A DNA stretch of 7,659 nucleotides from Chlamydiota bacterium (GTDB lineage Bacteria; Chlamydiota; Chlamydiia; Chlamydiales; VGMA01): the NCBI GenBank assembly GCA_016866575.1, contig VGMA01000076.1, positions 1-7,659 of the forward strand, given 5' to 3'. The notes below the pieces were generated by a model, which saw only the letters and a program-made list of their open reading frames with translations, was not told the origin of the DNA and did not search any database. Positions 1 through 5,388 of this stretch are shown piece by piece; position 1 is the first letter of the stretch; each line of letters opens with the position of its first letter. The translations under genes were made by a program, and so were the position numbers.

Positions 1-213
1 ACCTATATTGAAAAGCTCTGCTAAAGCAAGAACATGATCATTTGCAGGTAGTTCTGTAGGAGAATCTGCATACACTCTTGAAATTTTTTTTATCTCTTTA
101 TTAGGGGCAGACCAGCTTTTAGTCAAAGTCAAAGGGGAGTAATTCCAGGGAGATATCACTGGGTTATTGCAAGCTGTAAGCAAAAAGAAAAAAGGTAAAA
201 ATTTTTTTGCCAT
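1..213 (-). CDS. Outer-membrane lipoprotein, probably TolC-family efflux component (N-terminus only)
   Basis: The minus strand reads open from an ATG at 213 to the left edge, giving 71 residues of a longer protein. The start is a short basic n-region (MAKK), a Phe/Leu-rich core and a lipobox L12-T13-A14-C15, so this should be an exported, lipidated protein cleaved before Cys15. The stretch after it, with SPWNYSPL and then the helical LALAELFNIG, resembles the start of outer-membrane-factor lipoproteins, where a short linker precedes the first periplasmic helix of the efflux tunnel. The family call is inference because the diagnostic helical repeats lie outside the window. The start is not secure: a better Shine-Dalgarno (GAGGGG, 233-238) is spaced for an ATG at 226 in another frame, while GGTG (221-224) lies 7 bases before the chosen ATG. 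The gene is divergent from everything else here. Confidence 0.6.
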   Translation of the reverse strand, partial: MAKKFLPFFFLLTACNNPVISPWNYSPLTLTKSWSAPNKEIKKISRVYADSPTELPANDHVLALAELFNIG

Positions 214-354
214 ATTTTTGCACCATAGATTTCCCCTCTTTTTGTGTAAAGAAAAAGCAATGATCTAACGGGCTCTTAAGCTAAGGAGCAAGGTATAGTT
301 GATTTATTTGATAAGATCGCGTAAACTTCTAATAAACAAAAAGTTGGAGATGGT
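214..354. promoter_or_regulatory. Divergent intergenic region between the lipoprotein gene and the 84-residue gene
   Basis: This 141-base spacer must carry the promoters for both directions. Rightward, TTGATT (299-304) and TAAACT (322-327) are 17 bases apart and each match the sigma-70-type consensus at 4 of 6 positions, followed by GGAG at 346-349 before the ATG at 355. Leftward I see only a weak pair on the minus strand (TTGCTC 291-286, TTAGAT 268-263). An imperfect hairpin (GCTCTT 272-277 with AAGGAGC 283-289, one bulge) sits in the middle and could be an operator. These are sequence matches only. Confidence 0.3.
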
Positions 355-609
355 ATGTTTTTCCTAGCACTACTTGCAGCTTTACCTCCTTTGGCTCAAA
401 GCTCTAGAGAAATTCAAGCAATTTTATCCTCCCCAGAGATAGCAAATTACTTAGAATGCGCTGAAAGAATTGAATCGATAAAAAGAACCGACGAAGGATA
501 CGTGATTGAAACCAATTATCAAAAACTCGAAGTTCACATCCACTACGTAGAAGCTGAAAATATGGTTCCAGGCCCTCAGCAGTACGAGATCGAGTTTATA
601 ACTTCTTAG
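355..609 (+). CDS. Small exported hypothetical protein, 84 residues
   Basis: I do not recognise a named family. The first 17 residues are almost wholly hydrophobic (MFFLALLAALPPLAQSS) and end in a plausible signal-peptidase AQS-S site, so secretion to the periplasm, or a short membrane anchor, is likely. The n-region carries no Lys or Arg, which is unusual for a Sec signal. The remaining roughly 67 residues are charged, with a short helical part (about 18-45) and alternating strand-like segments (GYVIETN, LEVHIHYVE, YEIEFITS) suggesting a small beta-rich domain, and one Cys at about residue 35. The ATG at 355 is supported by GGAG at 346-349; an ATG at 350 is in another frame. The next gene begins 65 bases downstream on the same strand. 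The overall style recalls small conserved proteins of environmental chlamydiae, but that is memory rather than a search. Confidence 0.65.
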   Translation: MFFLALLAALPPLAQSSREIQAILSSPEIANYLECAERIESIKRTDEGYVIETNYQKLEVHIHYVEAENMVPGPQQYEIEFITS

Positions 610-651
610 AAATCACACCTTAAAATATCATAAATTCATGGGGTGCTAGTA

Positions 652-666
652 TCGATTAACAATCGA
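652..666. repeat. Perfect 6-bp inverted repeat overlapping a ribosome binding site
   Basis: TCGATT (652-657) and AATCGA (661-666) are perfect reverse complements separated by three bases. The right arm runs into the Shine-Dalgarno GAGGTG (665-670) that precedes the ATG at 675. As DNA it could be an operator half-site pair; as RNA a 6-bp hairpin with a three-base loop is strained but could partly hide the ribosome binding site. Function is inference. Confidence 0.35.
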
Positions 667-674
667 GGTGCTCC

Positions 675-1115
675 ATGAAAATCGATCATACATCTTCTGA
701 TAGTCCAAAAAATTACTCTATAGGAGTAATTGATACTCTTAAGAGTACTATAGAAAATCTCAATAAGAGCACTTATGCATTCAGCCTGTATAAAGGGCAA
801 AGCAGTCAAGAGCCTTATGATGTAGTCCTAGTTTTCTTCGACGCACTAAAAGAGCTTTCTTTGACCTTGTTTCAAGAAATCGAGCAATTGCAGAAGCAAA
901 ACGTAACCAAGTGGGTATTTGTTTTGAAAAACTGCAAAAATCTCAGCCAAGTTGAACTGACAGGTATTTGGAAATTCATAGCGGTTGAACTCAAAAATCG
1001 CTCTCTTTCTCTTAAGAATTTGAACAAATTGAACGTTCAAGAAGATGAAATTAACCCTCATGACCTCTATGACGCGCTAGATTTTTTATTAAAAAATGCA
1101 AATTTAAGAGGCTGA
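675..1115 (+). CDS. Hypothetical protein, 146 residues, with a possible degenerate EF-Tu-like G-domain pattern
   Basis: No known family is obvious. The start is well supported by GAGGTG at 665-670. There is no signal peptide or membrane segment, so it is probably cytosolic or secreted by a signal-independent route. Compared by eye with EF-Tu from memory, residues 48-88 align without gaps: strand DVVLVFF where EF-Tu has DGAILVV, a helix, strand WVFVL, then K85-N86-C87-K88 where EF-Tu has N-K-C-D. This is followed by QVEL and a helix at EF-Tu's EELLELVE position. Near the N-terminus SIGVID...KST (15-25) sits where EF-Tu has its P-loop, but GHVDHGKT is not present. Identity is only about 15% over the gapless part, so this is a hypothesis, strengthened by the clearer EF-Tu resemblance of the gene 13 bases downstream. 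If correct, it cannot bind GTP in the normal way. It is probably co-transcribed with that gene. Confidence 0.6.
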   Translation: MKIDHTSSDSPKNYSIGVIDTLKSTIENLNKSTYAFSLYKGQSSQEPYDVVLVFFDALKELSLTLFQEIEQLQKQNVTKWVFVLKNCKNLSQVELTGIWKFIAVELKNRSLSLKNLNKLNVQEDEINPHDLYDALDFLLKNANLRG

Positions 1116-1128
1116 TAAATAGGCATAT

Positions 1129-2457
1129 ATGGCTAAAAAACTATTTAATGAAGTGAGTTTTAAGCGCCAAGATGGGCCTTTTTTTGATCAACGAATAGCG
1201 AAGTTTTTCTTAAGCCGTATCGATGATGAATTTCATTTTGATGACCAAGCTAATAATCGCATAGAATCAGGGTATCTTTGTCTCATCCATACTAAAGATC
1301 GAAAACCAAAGCCGATTTTCATTACTTTAAAAGAAGATGAAAAAAGCAGAAAACTGGACATAGGCTTTAGAAATTTGAAAAAAGAGATCTATATCGAAGA
1401 ATTAGATCTACATGTCGATGTGGATTATAGAGCATGGAATACCTACACAAAAACACCTAAAGATCTGAATATTTCGCTTTCTAGTCATATTTTAAAGAAA
1501 GTAGCTTTGATGATACAAACCCACCCTCATAGAGAAATCTATGTCACAGGACACGGATTCGGAGCCAGCCTTGCTCTACTTCTTACGCTAGATTTGGCCA
1601 TGAAGTATCCTAAAAACACGATAATTTGCTGTACTTTCGGATCTTTAGATAAAATAGATCCACGTTTTTTGAATATTTTTGAATACCTATCTCAGCAACC
1701 TGTAAGAAAATTTGTCTATTGGGGCGTGCAAAATAGCATAGAAAGATTCAAAGAAGAGCTAAATATTGACAAAGCACTTATGGCAGTACCAGTTGAAAAG
1801 ACTATAAAAATCGCTGTAGCCGGCGATGAATGGCAGCCGATTATCAAAAGGAAGGGGAGAAGTTATAGAGTTGAGACTTTAACAGAAGACACTTCCCAAG
1901 CTTTAAAAATGGCAGAAGAGTTAGATGGCATGGTTTTCTGTATAAGTACTGAAAAGCATATCAACACCGAAGTGATCCAGAAACTTTTTCTAGCCAAAGT
2001 TGCAGGTATTAGCCAAATCATCATTGTGATAACCAATATAGAAGGGGTAGATCCTTTTTTAGTAGAATACAGGGAAATGCAAATTGAAGATTGGCTAAGA
2101 AAAATAGGCTTTGATCCTAAAAAAGTGGGCTTCATCCGCTTAAAAGAGTCTAAATCACTAAATAACAGCGTTTTAAACCTAATGGATTTAAGGGTAATAG
2201 GCAAGGCCCAAGAGCAAAAGAAGCAATTGTTCAAGCACAGCTGGTTCAAAGGAGCTGTAAAAGCAGTTTTGCAGCCGTTAAAAAACAAAAACTATGAGAT
2301 CCAATTGCCATCGACAAAGGGAATGCTTAAAAAATCCACCTTCATTAACACATCAAAAAACGTAGCGCTTTCTTCTAACAGTTCATTTTTGATCTTAGAG
2401 CAAGGGCAGATCATAGGAATTGGTGAAATCAAACGAGCCCGTTTTTGGATCTTTTGA
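1129..2457 (+). CDS. Fusion of a class-3-lipase-like domain lacking its Ser nucleophile and a degenerate EF-Tu-like domain
   Basis: Residues about 45-205 follow the class 3 lipase plan: a helix before the elbow, YVTGHGFGASLALLL (138-152) at the nucleophile elbow, then CCTFGSLD (167-174) matching the TFGxP strand. The elbow reads G141-H142-G143-F144-G145, so the GHSLG serine is Gly, and no clear DxVP aspartate is seen near 194-203. Residues about 224-355 follow an EF-Tu G domain: from D266-G267 a 43-residue gapless match by eye leads to T302-N303-I304-E305 where EF-Tu has NKxD, then GFIRLKESKSL (334-344) at the IVRGSALKAL position. The P-loop and switch I region are deleted and DCPGH is absent. 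EF-Tu domain 2 appears missing; FKGAVKAVLQ (373-382) and FLILEQGQIIGIGEI (420-434) echo the start and end of EF-Tu domain 3. There is no signal peptide. A weak SD (AGG, 1121-1123) precedes the ATG. Binding or mimicry is more likely than catalysis (inference). Confidence 0.7.
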   Translation: MAKKLFNEVSFKRQDGPFFDQRIAKFFLSRIDDEFHFDDQANNRIESGYLCLIHTKDRKPKPIFITLKEDEKSRKLDIGFRNLKKEIYIEELDLHVDVDYRAWNTYTKTPKDLNISLSSHILKKVALMIQTHPHREIYVTGHGFGASLALLLTLDLAMKYPKNTIICCTFGSLDKIDPRFLNIFEYLSQQPVRKFVYWGVQNSIERFKEELNIDKALMAVPVEKTIKIAVAGDEWQPIIKRKGRSYRVETLTEDTSQALKMAEELDGMVFCISTEKHINTEVIQKLFLAKVAGISQIIIVITNIEGVDPFLVEYREMQIEDWLRKIGFDPKKVGFIRLKESKSLNNSVLNLMDLRVIGKAQEQKKQLFKHSWFKGAVKAVLQPLKNKNYEIQLPSTKGMLKKSTFINTSKNVALSSNSSFLILEQGQIIGIGEIKRARFWIF

Positions 2458-2478
2458 GATGATCATTCCATAAAATCA

Positions 2479-2513
2479 GAGCTCTGGATTGATGTTTTTC
2501 GTTATCAGGGCTC
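2479..2513 (+). terminator. Terminator-like hairpin after the lipase/EF-Tu-like gene
   Basis: GAGCTCTG (2479-2486) pairs with CAGGGCTC (2506-2513) over 8 bp including one G-T wobble, with a 19-base loop, 21 bases after the stop codon. The downstream sequence is pyrimidine-rich (ATTTCCCTTTT) rather than a clean T-run, and the loop is long, so this is at best a weak intrinsic terminator. Confidence 0.35.
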
Positions 2514-2629
2514 ATTTCCCTTTTACGTCTGATAATTGTTGTTATGTTTAAAATTGAAGGTTTATATAACTATTTAATTTTAATTAGAATGTGTTTAGAA
2601 TAGCTCATCTCAATAAAGGTGTTCTAAAT
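2514..2629 (+). promoter_or_regulatory. AT-rich leader with a possible -10 box upstream of the 495-residue gene
   Basis: TATAAC at 2565-2570 matches a -10 box at 5 of 6 positions, but no good -35 box lies at the right distance. AAAGG at 2615-2619 is a plausible Shine-Dalgarno, 10 bases before the ATG at 2630. No other gene is seen in this stretch. Confidence 0.3.
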
Positions 2630-4117
2630 ATGCAGATTTCTTCTTTAAATGATTACCCAAAATCTGAGTCTTTTATTTCTTATGTACCTAATTCTTCTTC
2701 AGAAAATAGCAATATAGAAGAGAAAATCAGAACCATCGTTAAAGCTTGGCTAGACTTTACCAAGCTAGATTCAAGTTTTGATGGCCAAAAAAAGCAAATC
2801 TATGCATCTCTAGCCGCAGATTTTGATAAGCTTGACCAAGAAGTTATTCGATCTATGGCTGTATCTATCCCGGTTAAAACCCTTTTTCAAAACACTCTGA
2901 AATCTGTAAACAGCTATTCATCAGGGTCTTTTGATAAAGAAATCGATGCCGATAGGATTGAACTTATGGAGCGTCTAATCTTTAATAAATCTGATGCAAG
3001 TCCGCCTGTTGGTACTAATTTGCTTCCTATCGCTATTGAGACAACTATTCAAATGCTAAGCAACCCTAACCAGTTTGCCTTAGAAGATACGTTATCGAAT
3101 CTTTTGGATAAACCTTCTGTAGATATCAACAAACTGCAAAATGATATCAAATCAGCTTTGATGGAAGATGGAATTTCGGGAATGCTAGCTAAGATCCAAT
3201 TTCTAGGAGCAATGGCTAATAGCGATATCATTCAGAAAAACCTCCCTTCGGTATTAAACGATTGGCATGAACATCTCAAAGATTTTTTCCCAGTGAGCGC
3301 TCAACTAATCGAAGACAACTTAGAAAACTGGAAAAAAATCAAAAAAAGCACCGATTATTACAACCAAGTTTTGATCCCTCTGATAAAAACCCTACCTACA
3401 CTAGAAACCTCAGCAAGACAACTCTTTCCGCTAGCTTTCAAATTGATGGATTTTAGTCTTGCTTCAGGACCATTTCCTCCAGTCAAGCGCAATTATGATT
3501 TCACTTATAACTCCTTATTGTCGGACATTCAAGACATCGTTTTAAGGACAAAAAAAGCCTGCGGTGCTGTGGTTTTTATTGATCCAGTTAGAGTTTTTTC
3601 TATCGTCCTTGAACCAACAGGTCAAGTACTCATGGCAGATCCTTACGGATTTTGCTGCTTTAGAAAAGAAGATGAGTTTTCCACTTTTACTTTTGGATTG
3701 GCTCAAAACATTGAAGATGCTCAAGATCTACTTTATTTGCACTACGATGCTAGCACAATCGAGAAAGGTAAAAGTTTTTACTCGATTTATGCGCTTCCGC
3801 TTAGGTATGCTTTTACACCGTTTGATCCTTTAGATTTCATGATTACAGAAGAAATTATAGATGTAGAAGAATGTATAGAAAAAACTGAATCTTTTTCTCA
3901 TGGAGACTCTATAGACAAAATGAAACAAAAAGAACTTCTTAGTGAATTAAGACTTCTTCTACTAAGAAAAATACAGGGTGAAAAAAAGATAGATGCATTA
4001 AGAATCGTTCTTTCGCTAGATACGTCGATCAAAGAAAAGTGGAGAAAGATCTATTTTAAGGCGAAATCTGAAAAAGATCTTCTTGTTGCATTAGAGCGGC
4101 TTATATCTCAGGTCTAA
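2630..4117 (+). CDS. Hypothetical protein, 495 residues, unknown function
   Basis: I do not recognise the family. The frame is open from a GTG at 2591, but that codon has no ribosome binding site, while the ATG at 2630 has AAAGG upstream, so I chose the latter. There is no signal peptide or membrane segment. Residues about 25-280 are mostly helical with a Ser/Asn-rich N-terminus, the sort of unstructured start seen in type III effectors. Residues about 310-345 are beta-rich (GAVVFID, RVFSIVLEP, QVLMADPYGF), followed by a helix (AQDLLYLHYD) and more strands. This strand-turn-strand pattern ending in an acidic DPYG recalls the core of papain-like deubiquitinases such as MINDY or OTU types, but the His expected before the FSI strand is Val and no catalytic Cys is evident, so I do not assign that function. 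The last 65 residues are a Lys/Glu/Leu-rich helical bundle. It appears to be its own transcription unit. Confidence 0.7.
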   Translation: MQISSLNDYPKSESFISYVPNSSSENSNIEEKIRTIVKAWLDFTKLDSSFDGQKKQIYASLAADFDKLDQEVIRSMAVSIPVKTLFQNTLKSVNSYSSGSFDKEIDADRIELMERLIFNKSDASPPVGTNLLPIAIETTIQMLSNPNQFALEDTLSNLLDKPSVDINKLQNDIKSALMEDGISGMLAKIQFLGAMANSDIIQKNLPSVLNDWHEHLKDFFPVSAQLIEDNLENWKKIKKSTDYYNQVLIPLIKTLPTLETSARQLFPLAFKLMDFSLASGPFPPVKRNYDFTYNSLLSDIQDIVLRTKKACGAVVFIDPVRVFSIVLEPTGQVLMADPYGFCCFRKEDEFSTFTFGLAQNIEDAQDLLYLHYDASTIEKGKSFYSIYALPLRYAFTPFDPLDFMITEEIIDVEECIEKTESFSHGDSIDKMKQKELLSELRLLLLRKIQGEKKIDALRIVLSLDTSIKEKWRKIYFKAKSEKDLLVALERLISQV

Positions 4118-4122
4118 CCCTC

Positions 4123-4138
4123 TCCCCTATCCAACTAA
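4123..4138 (+). repeat. Direct repeat copy 1 (TCCCCTA-N3-AACTAA)
   Basis: The copy at 4291-4306 matches at 13 of 16 positions; the three mismatches are the central spacer bases, all C/T changes. The two copies bracket the hairpin-containing segment. Confidence 0.4.
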
Positions 4139-4174
4139 GTTTACTTTTGATCCAAAGAAGAAATACCTACAAAT

Positions 4175-4190
4175 GCCCCTAGTAAGGGGC
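4175..4190 (+). terminator. Hairpin GCCCCT-AGTA-AGGGGC, probable terminator
   Basis: This is a perfect 6-bp GC-rich stem with a 4-base loop, 57 bases after the stop codon at 4117. It is followed by TTAATT, a weak T-tract. Position and stem strength favour an intrinsic terminator for the 495-residue gene. Confidence 0.5.
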
Positions 4191-4222
4191 TTAATTCCCT
4201 AAATCAAATTCGTCTTGGAAGG

Positions 4223-4240
4223 CGCTAAAGTGTTTTAGCG
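4223..4240 (+). other. Hairpin CGCTAAA-GTGT-TTTAGCG
   Basis: A perfect 7-bp stem with a 4-base loop, followed by ATTATAAACTATT. It is too AT-rich at the loop end and lacks a T-run, so it is a poor terminator. It could be part of a structured small RNA or an operator palindrome. Confidence 0.35.
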
Positions 4241-4280
4241 ATTATAAACTATTCTGATAATGAACCTTACGTTTTAATTC

Positions 4281-4294
4281 GGGATGAAAATCCC
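4281..4294 (+). other. Hairpin GGGAT-GAAA-ATCCC with a GNRA loop
   Basis: A perfect 5-bp stem capped by GAAA, a GNRA-type tetraloop that is unusually stable in RNA. It overlaps the second direct repeat copy. A functional RNA is suggested but not shown. Confidence 0.35.
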
Positions 4295-4306
4295 CTACTT
4301 AACTAA
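4291..4306 (+). repeat. Direct repeat copy 2 (TCCCCTA-N3-AACTAA)
   Basis: Partner of the repeat at 4123-4138. A run of T follows at 4314-4319. Confidence 0.4.
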
Positions 4307-4352
4307 AACACACTTTTTTAAATAAAAAGCATTAATTTTATCAAGTTTGTTG

Positions 4353-4358
4353 TATAAT
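4353..4358 (+). promoter_or_regulatory. Consensus -10 box TATAAT
   Basis: A perfect TATAAT 30 bases before the ATG at 4389 would place transcription start near 4365 and give a leader of about 24 bases. No recognisable -35 box lies 16-18 bases upstream. The box argues against the TTG at 4347 being a translation start, since it would lie upstream of the mRNA. Confidence 0.5.
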
Positions 4359-4388
4359 ATAACCAAAAAAATAGATAATAAAAATAAA

Positions 4389-5237
4389 ATGACATCTAAC
4401 TCAATTACGGGCGTTGTAGGCATGAATCATGACATCTTGATTCCGCAAGCGCCGTCTGTAATGGAAAGTCATGAGAAATCCATAGACCTGGCTCCAGCTT
4501 CTCTATCAATCGCAAATGATAAAAGCACTTCTTTTGAAGCATTTTTTGATAAGTATCATCTAGAAATAAAAAATCCAGCCGATTTGGACTTTTTGCAAGA
4601 AAACATCTCAGAATACACGCATCAAAAAGATTGGGGTAAACTAAAAATCAATCGTCAATTGCATTATATACGTCTTGCGGGTTTGGAAAGACTTATCAAT
4701 GCTGAAAGAATGAAAAAAATCATAAAAGAGCATCATCTAGAACTAATAAGTGTAGTTGAATATTCTATGTTCAAATTAGAAGATAGAGTCTTCATCGCAT
4801 GTCCCGCGATTAGCGATAAAAATATCGATAGTCCATATCCTATTATGTTGCCGAAAAACGTGCTTCAGCAAATAGTAGAACTTGTAAAACTGACCTGTTA
4901 TAGCGATTTTTTTGGTTATAACTTAGTTCAGGATAAAAGTACCGATAAGTGGATTTTTGTAGATCTTGAAGATGTTTCTTTTTACGATGTTGTAAGCCAA
5001 GATCGTAATTTATCATTTCCCCTTGTCAAAGATATTCTAAAGATGTGCCAAAAAACATTCCAAGAGTCTAGTTATTATCGGCCAAATAAAGAAGCGGATG
5101 ACTGGCTAGAAATGGAATGTGAAAAATACAAAGATTTAGATATCACTACTCAGCGTCTCCATAAAAACAGCGATTATGACGAAGAATTTGATCTTGAAAT
5201 AATTAAACAAAGCAAAACCGAATTCAATCTTGTTTAG
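4389..5237 (+). CDS. Hypothetical protein, 282 residues, possible kinase-fold remnant
   Basis: I do not recognise a named family. The frame is open from a TTG at 4347, but the TATAAT at 4353 makes the ATG at 4389 the earliest sensible start; it has no visible Shine-Dalgarno, and an ATG at 4422 is an alternative. There is no signal peptide or membrane segment. Residues about 101-140 (RLINAERMKKIIKEHH, LISVVEYSMF, DRVFIACPAI) and about 176-198 (FGYNLVQDKSTDKWIFVDLED) resemble a pattern in poorly described kinase-like proteins of intracellular bacteria: a helix, a strand pair, then an NLV loop followed by hydrophobic-D-x-E, as at a kinase catalytic loop and metal site. There is no HRD, and no Gly-rich loop is evident. 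The C-terminal 50 residues are acidic and probably flexible. The kinase-fold reading is speculative. The gene appears monocistronic. Confidence 0.65.
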   Translation: MTSNSITGVVGMNHDILIPQAPSVMESHEKSIDLAPASLSIANDKSTSFEAFFDKYHLEIKNPADLDFLQENISEYTHQKDWGKLKINRQLHYIRLAGLERLINAERMKKIIKEHHLELISVVEYSMFKLEDRVFIACPAISDKNIDSPYPIMLPKNVLQQIVELVKLTCYSDFFGYNLVQDKSTDKWIFVDLEDVSFYDVVSQDRNLSFPLVKDILKMCQKTFQESSYYRPNKEADDWLEMECEKYKDLDITTQRLHKNSDYDEEFDLEIIKQSKTEFNLV

Positions 5238-5308
5238 TTTTTTACAGGTTGCAAATCTAAAAACACTCATTTTAAATGCCTTAAATTAATGAAGTCAAAG
5301 ATCGTTCG

Positions 5309-5338
5309 TTGACTGATCCCCTTTTTCATCAATCTATT
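5309..5338 (+). promoter_or_regulatory. Candidate promoter for the epimerase/membrane-protein operon
   Basis: TTGACT (5309-5314) matches the -35 consensus at 5 of 6 positions, and TCTATT (5333-5338) matches the -10 at 4 of 6, with an 18-base spacer. Transcription would start near 5345, about 45 bases before the ATG at 5389. It lies in the only gap upstream of the two-gene unit. Confidence 0.4.
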
Positions 5339-5388
5339 TGAGATTTATTAGGCCAAACTCCTATACCAAAAAGTAAAAGGAGAATTAG

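Larger units (their letters stand above)
4118..4388. other. Non-coding stretch with three hairpins and a 16-base imperfect direct repeat
   Basis: I find no convincing gene in these 271 bases. They contain three short perfect hairpins (4175-4190, 4223-4240, 4281-4294) and two copies of TCCCCTA-N3-AACTAA (4123-4138 and 4291-4306), matching at 13 of 16 bases with the same spacing and 168 bases apart. The right end holds a perfect TATAAT for the next gene. The first hairpin may end transcription of the gene on the left; the others have no clear role and could belong to a small RNA. Confidence 0.5.

Noticed and set aside
846..1061. 71-codon minus-strand frame
   Set aside because: Antisense shadow of the 146-residue gene; no start signal or recognisable protein.
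1863..2288. 141-codon open frame on the minus strand
   Set aside because: It lies wholly inside the 442-residue gene, which has coherent lipase-like and EF-Tu-like patterns on the other strand. The minus product is Ser/Cys/Phe-rich with no family-like pattern and no ribosome binding site I could see.
1129..2457. Functional EF-Tu or functional triacylglycerol lipase
   Set aside because: All GTP-binding motifs are missing in the EF-Tu-like half and the catalytic Ser is missing in the lipase-like half, so neither standard activity can be claimed.
2591..2629. GTG-initiated extension of the 495-residue gene
   Set aside because: No Shine-Dalgarno upstream of the GTG, while AAAGG precedes the internal ATG at 2630.
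3564..3833. 89-codon plus-strand frame inside the 495-residue gene
   Set aside because: Different frame of a longer gene; Leu/Phe-rich translation of low complexity with no supporting signals.
4175..4294. tRNA gene suggested by three consecutive small hairpins
   Set aside because: The stems are not arranged as D, anticodon and T arms around a closing acceptor stem, and no TTCGA T-loop is present.
4123..4306. Insertion sequence with target-site duplication
   Set aside because: No transposase and no terminal inverted repeats are present; the 16-base repeats are imperfect and longer than most target duplications.
4347..4388. TTG-initiated N-terminal extension of the 282-residue gene
   Set aside because: The extension contains a perfect TATAAT -10 box and encodes a Lys/Asn-rich low-complexity stretch; translation most likely starts at the ATG at 4389.
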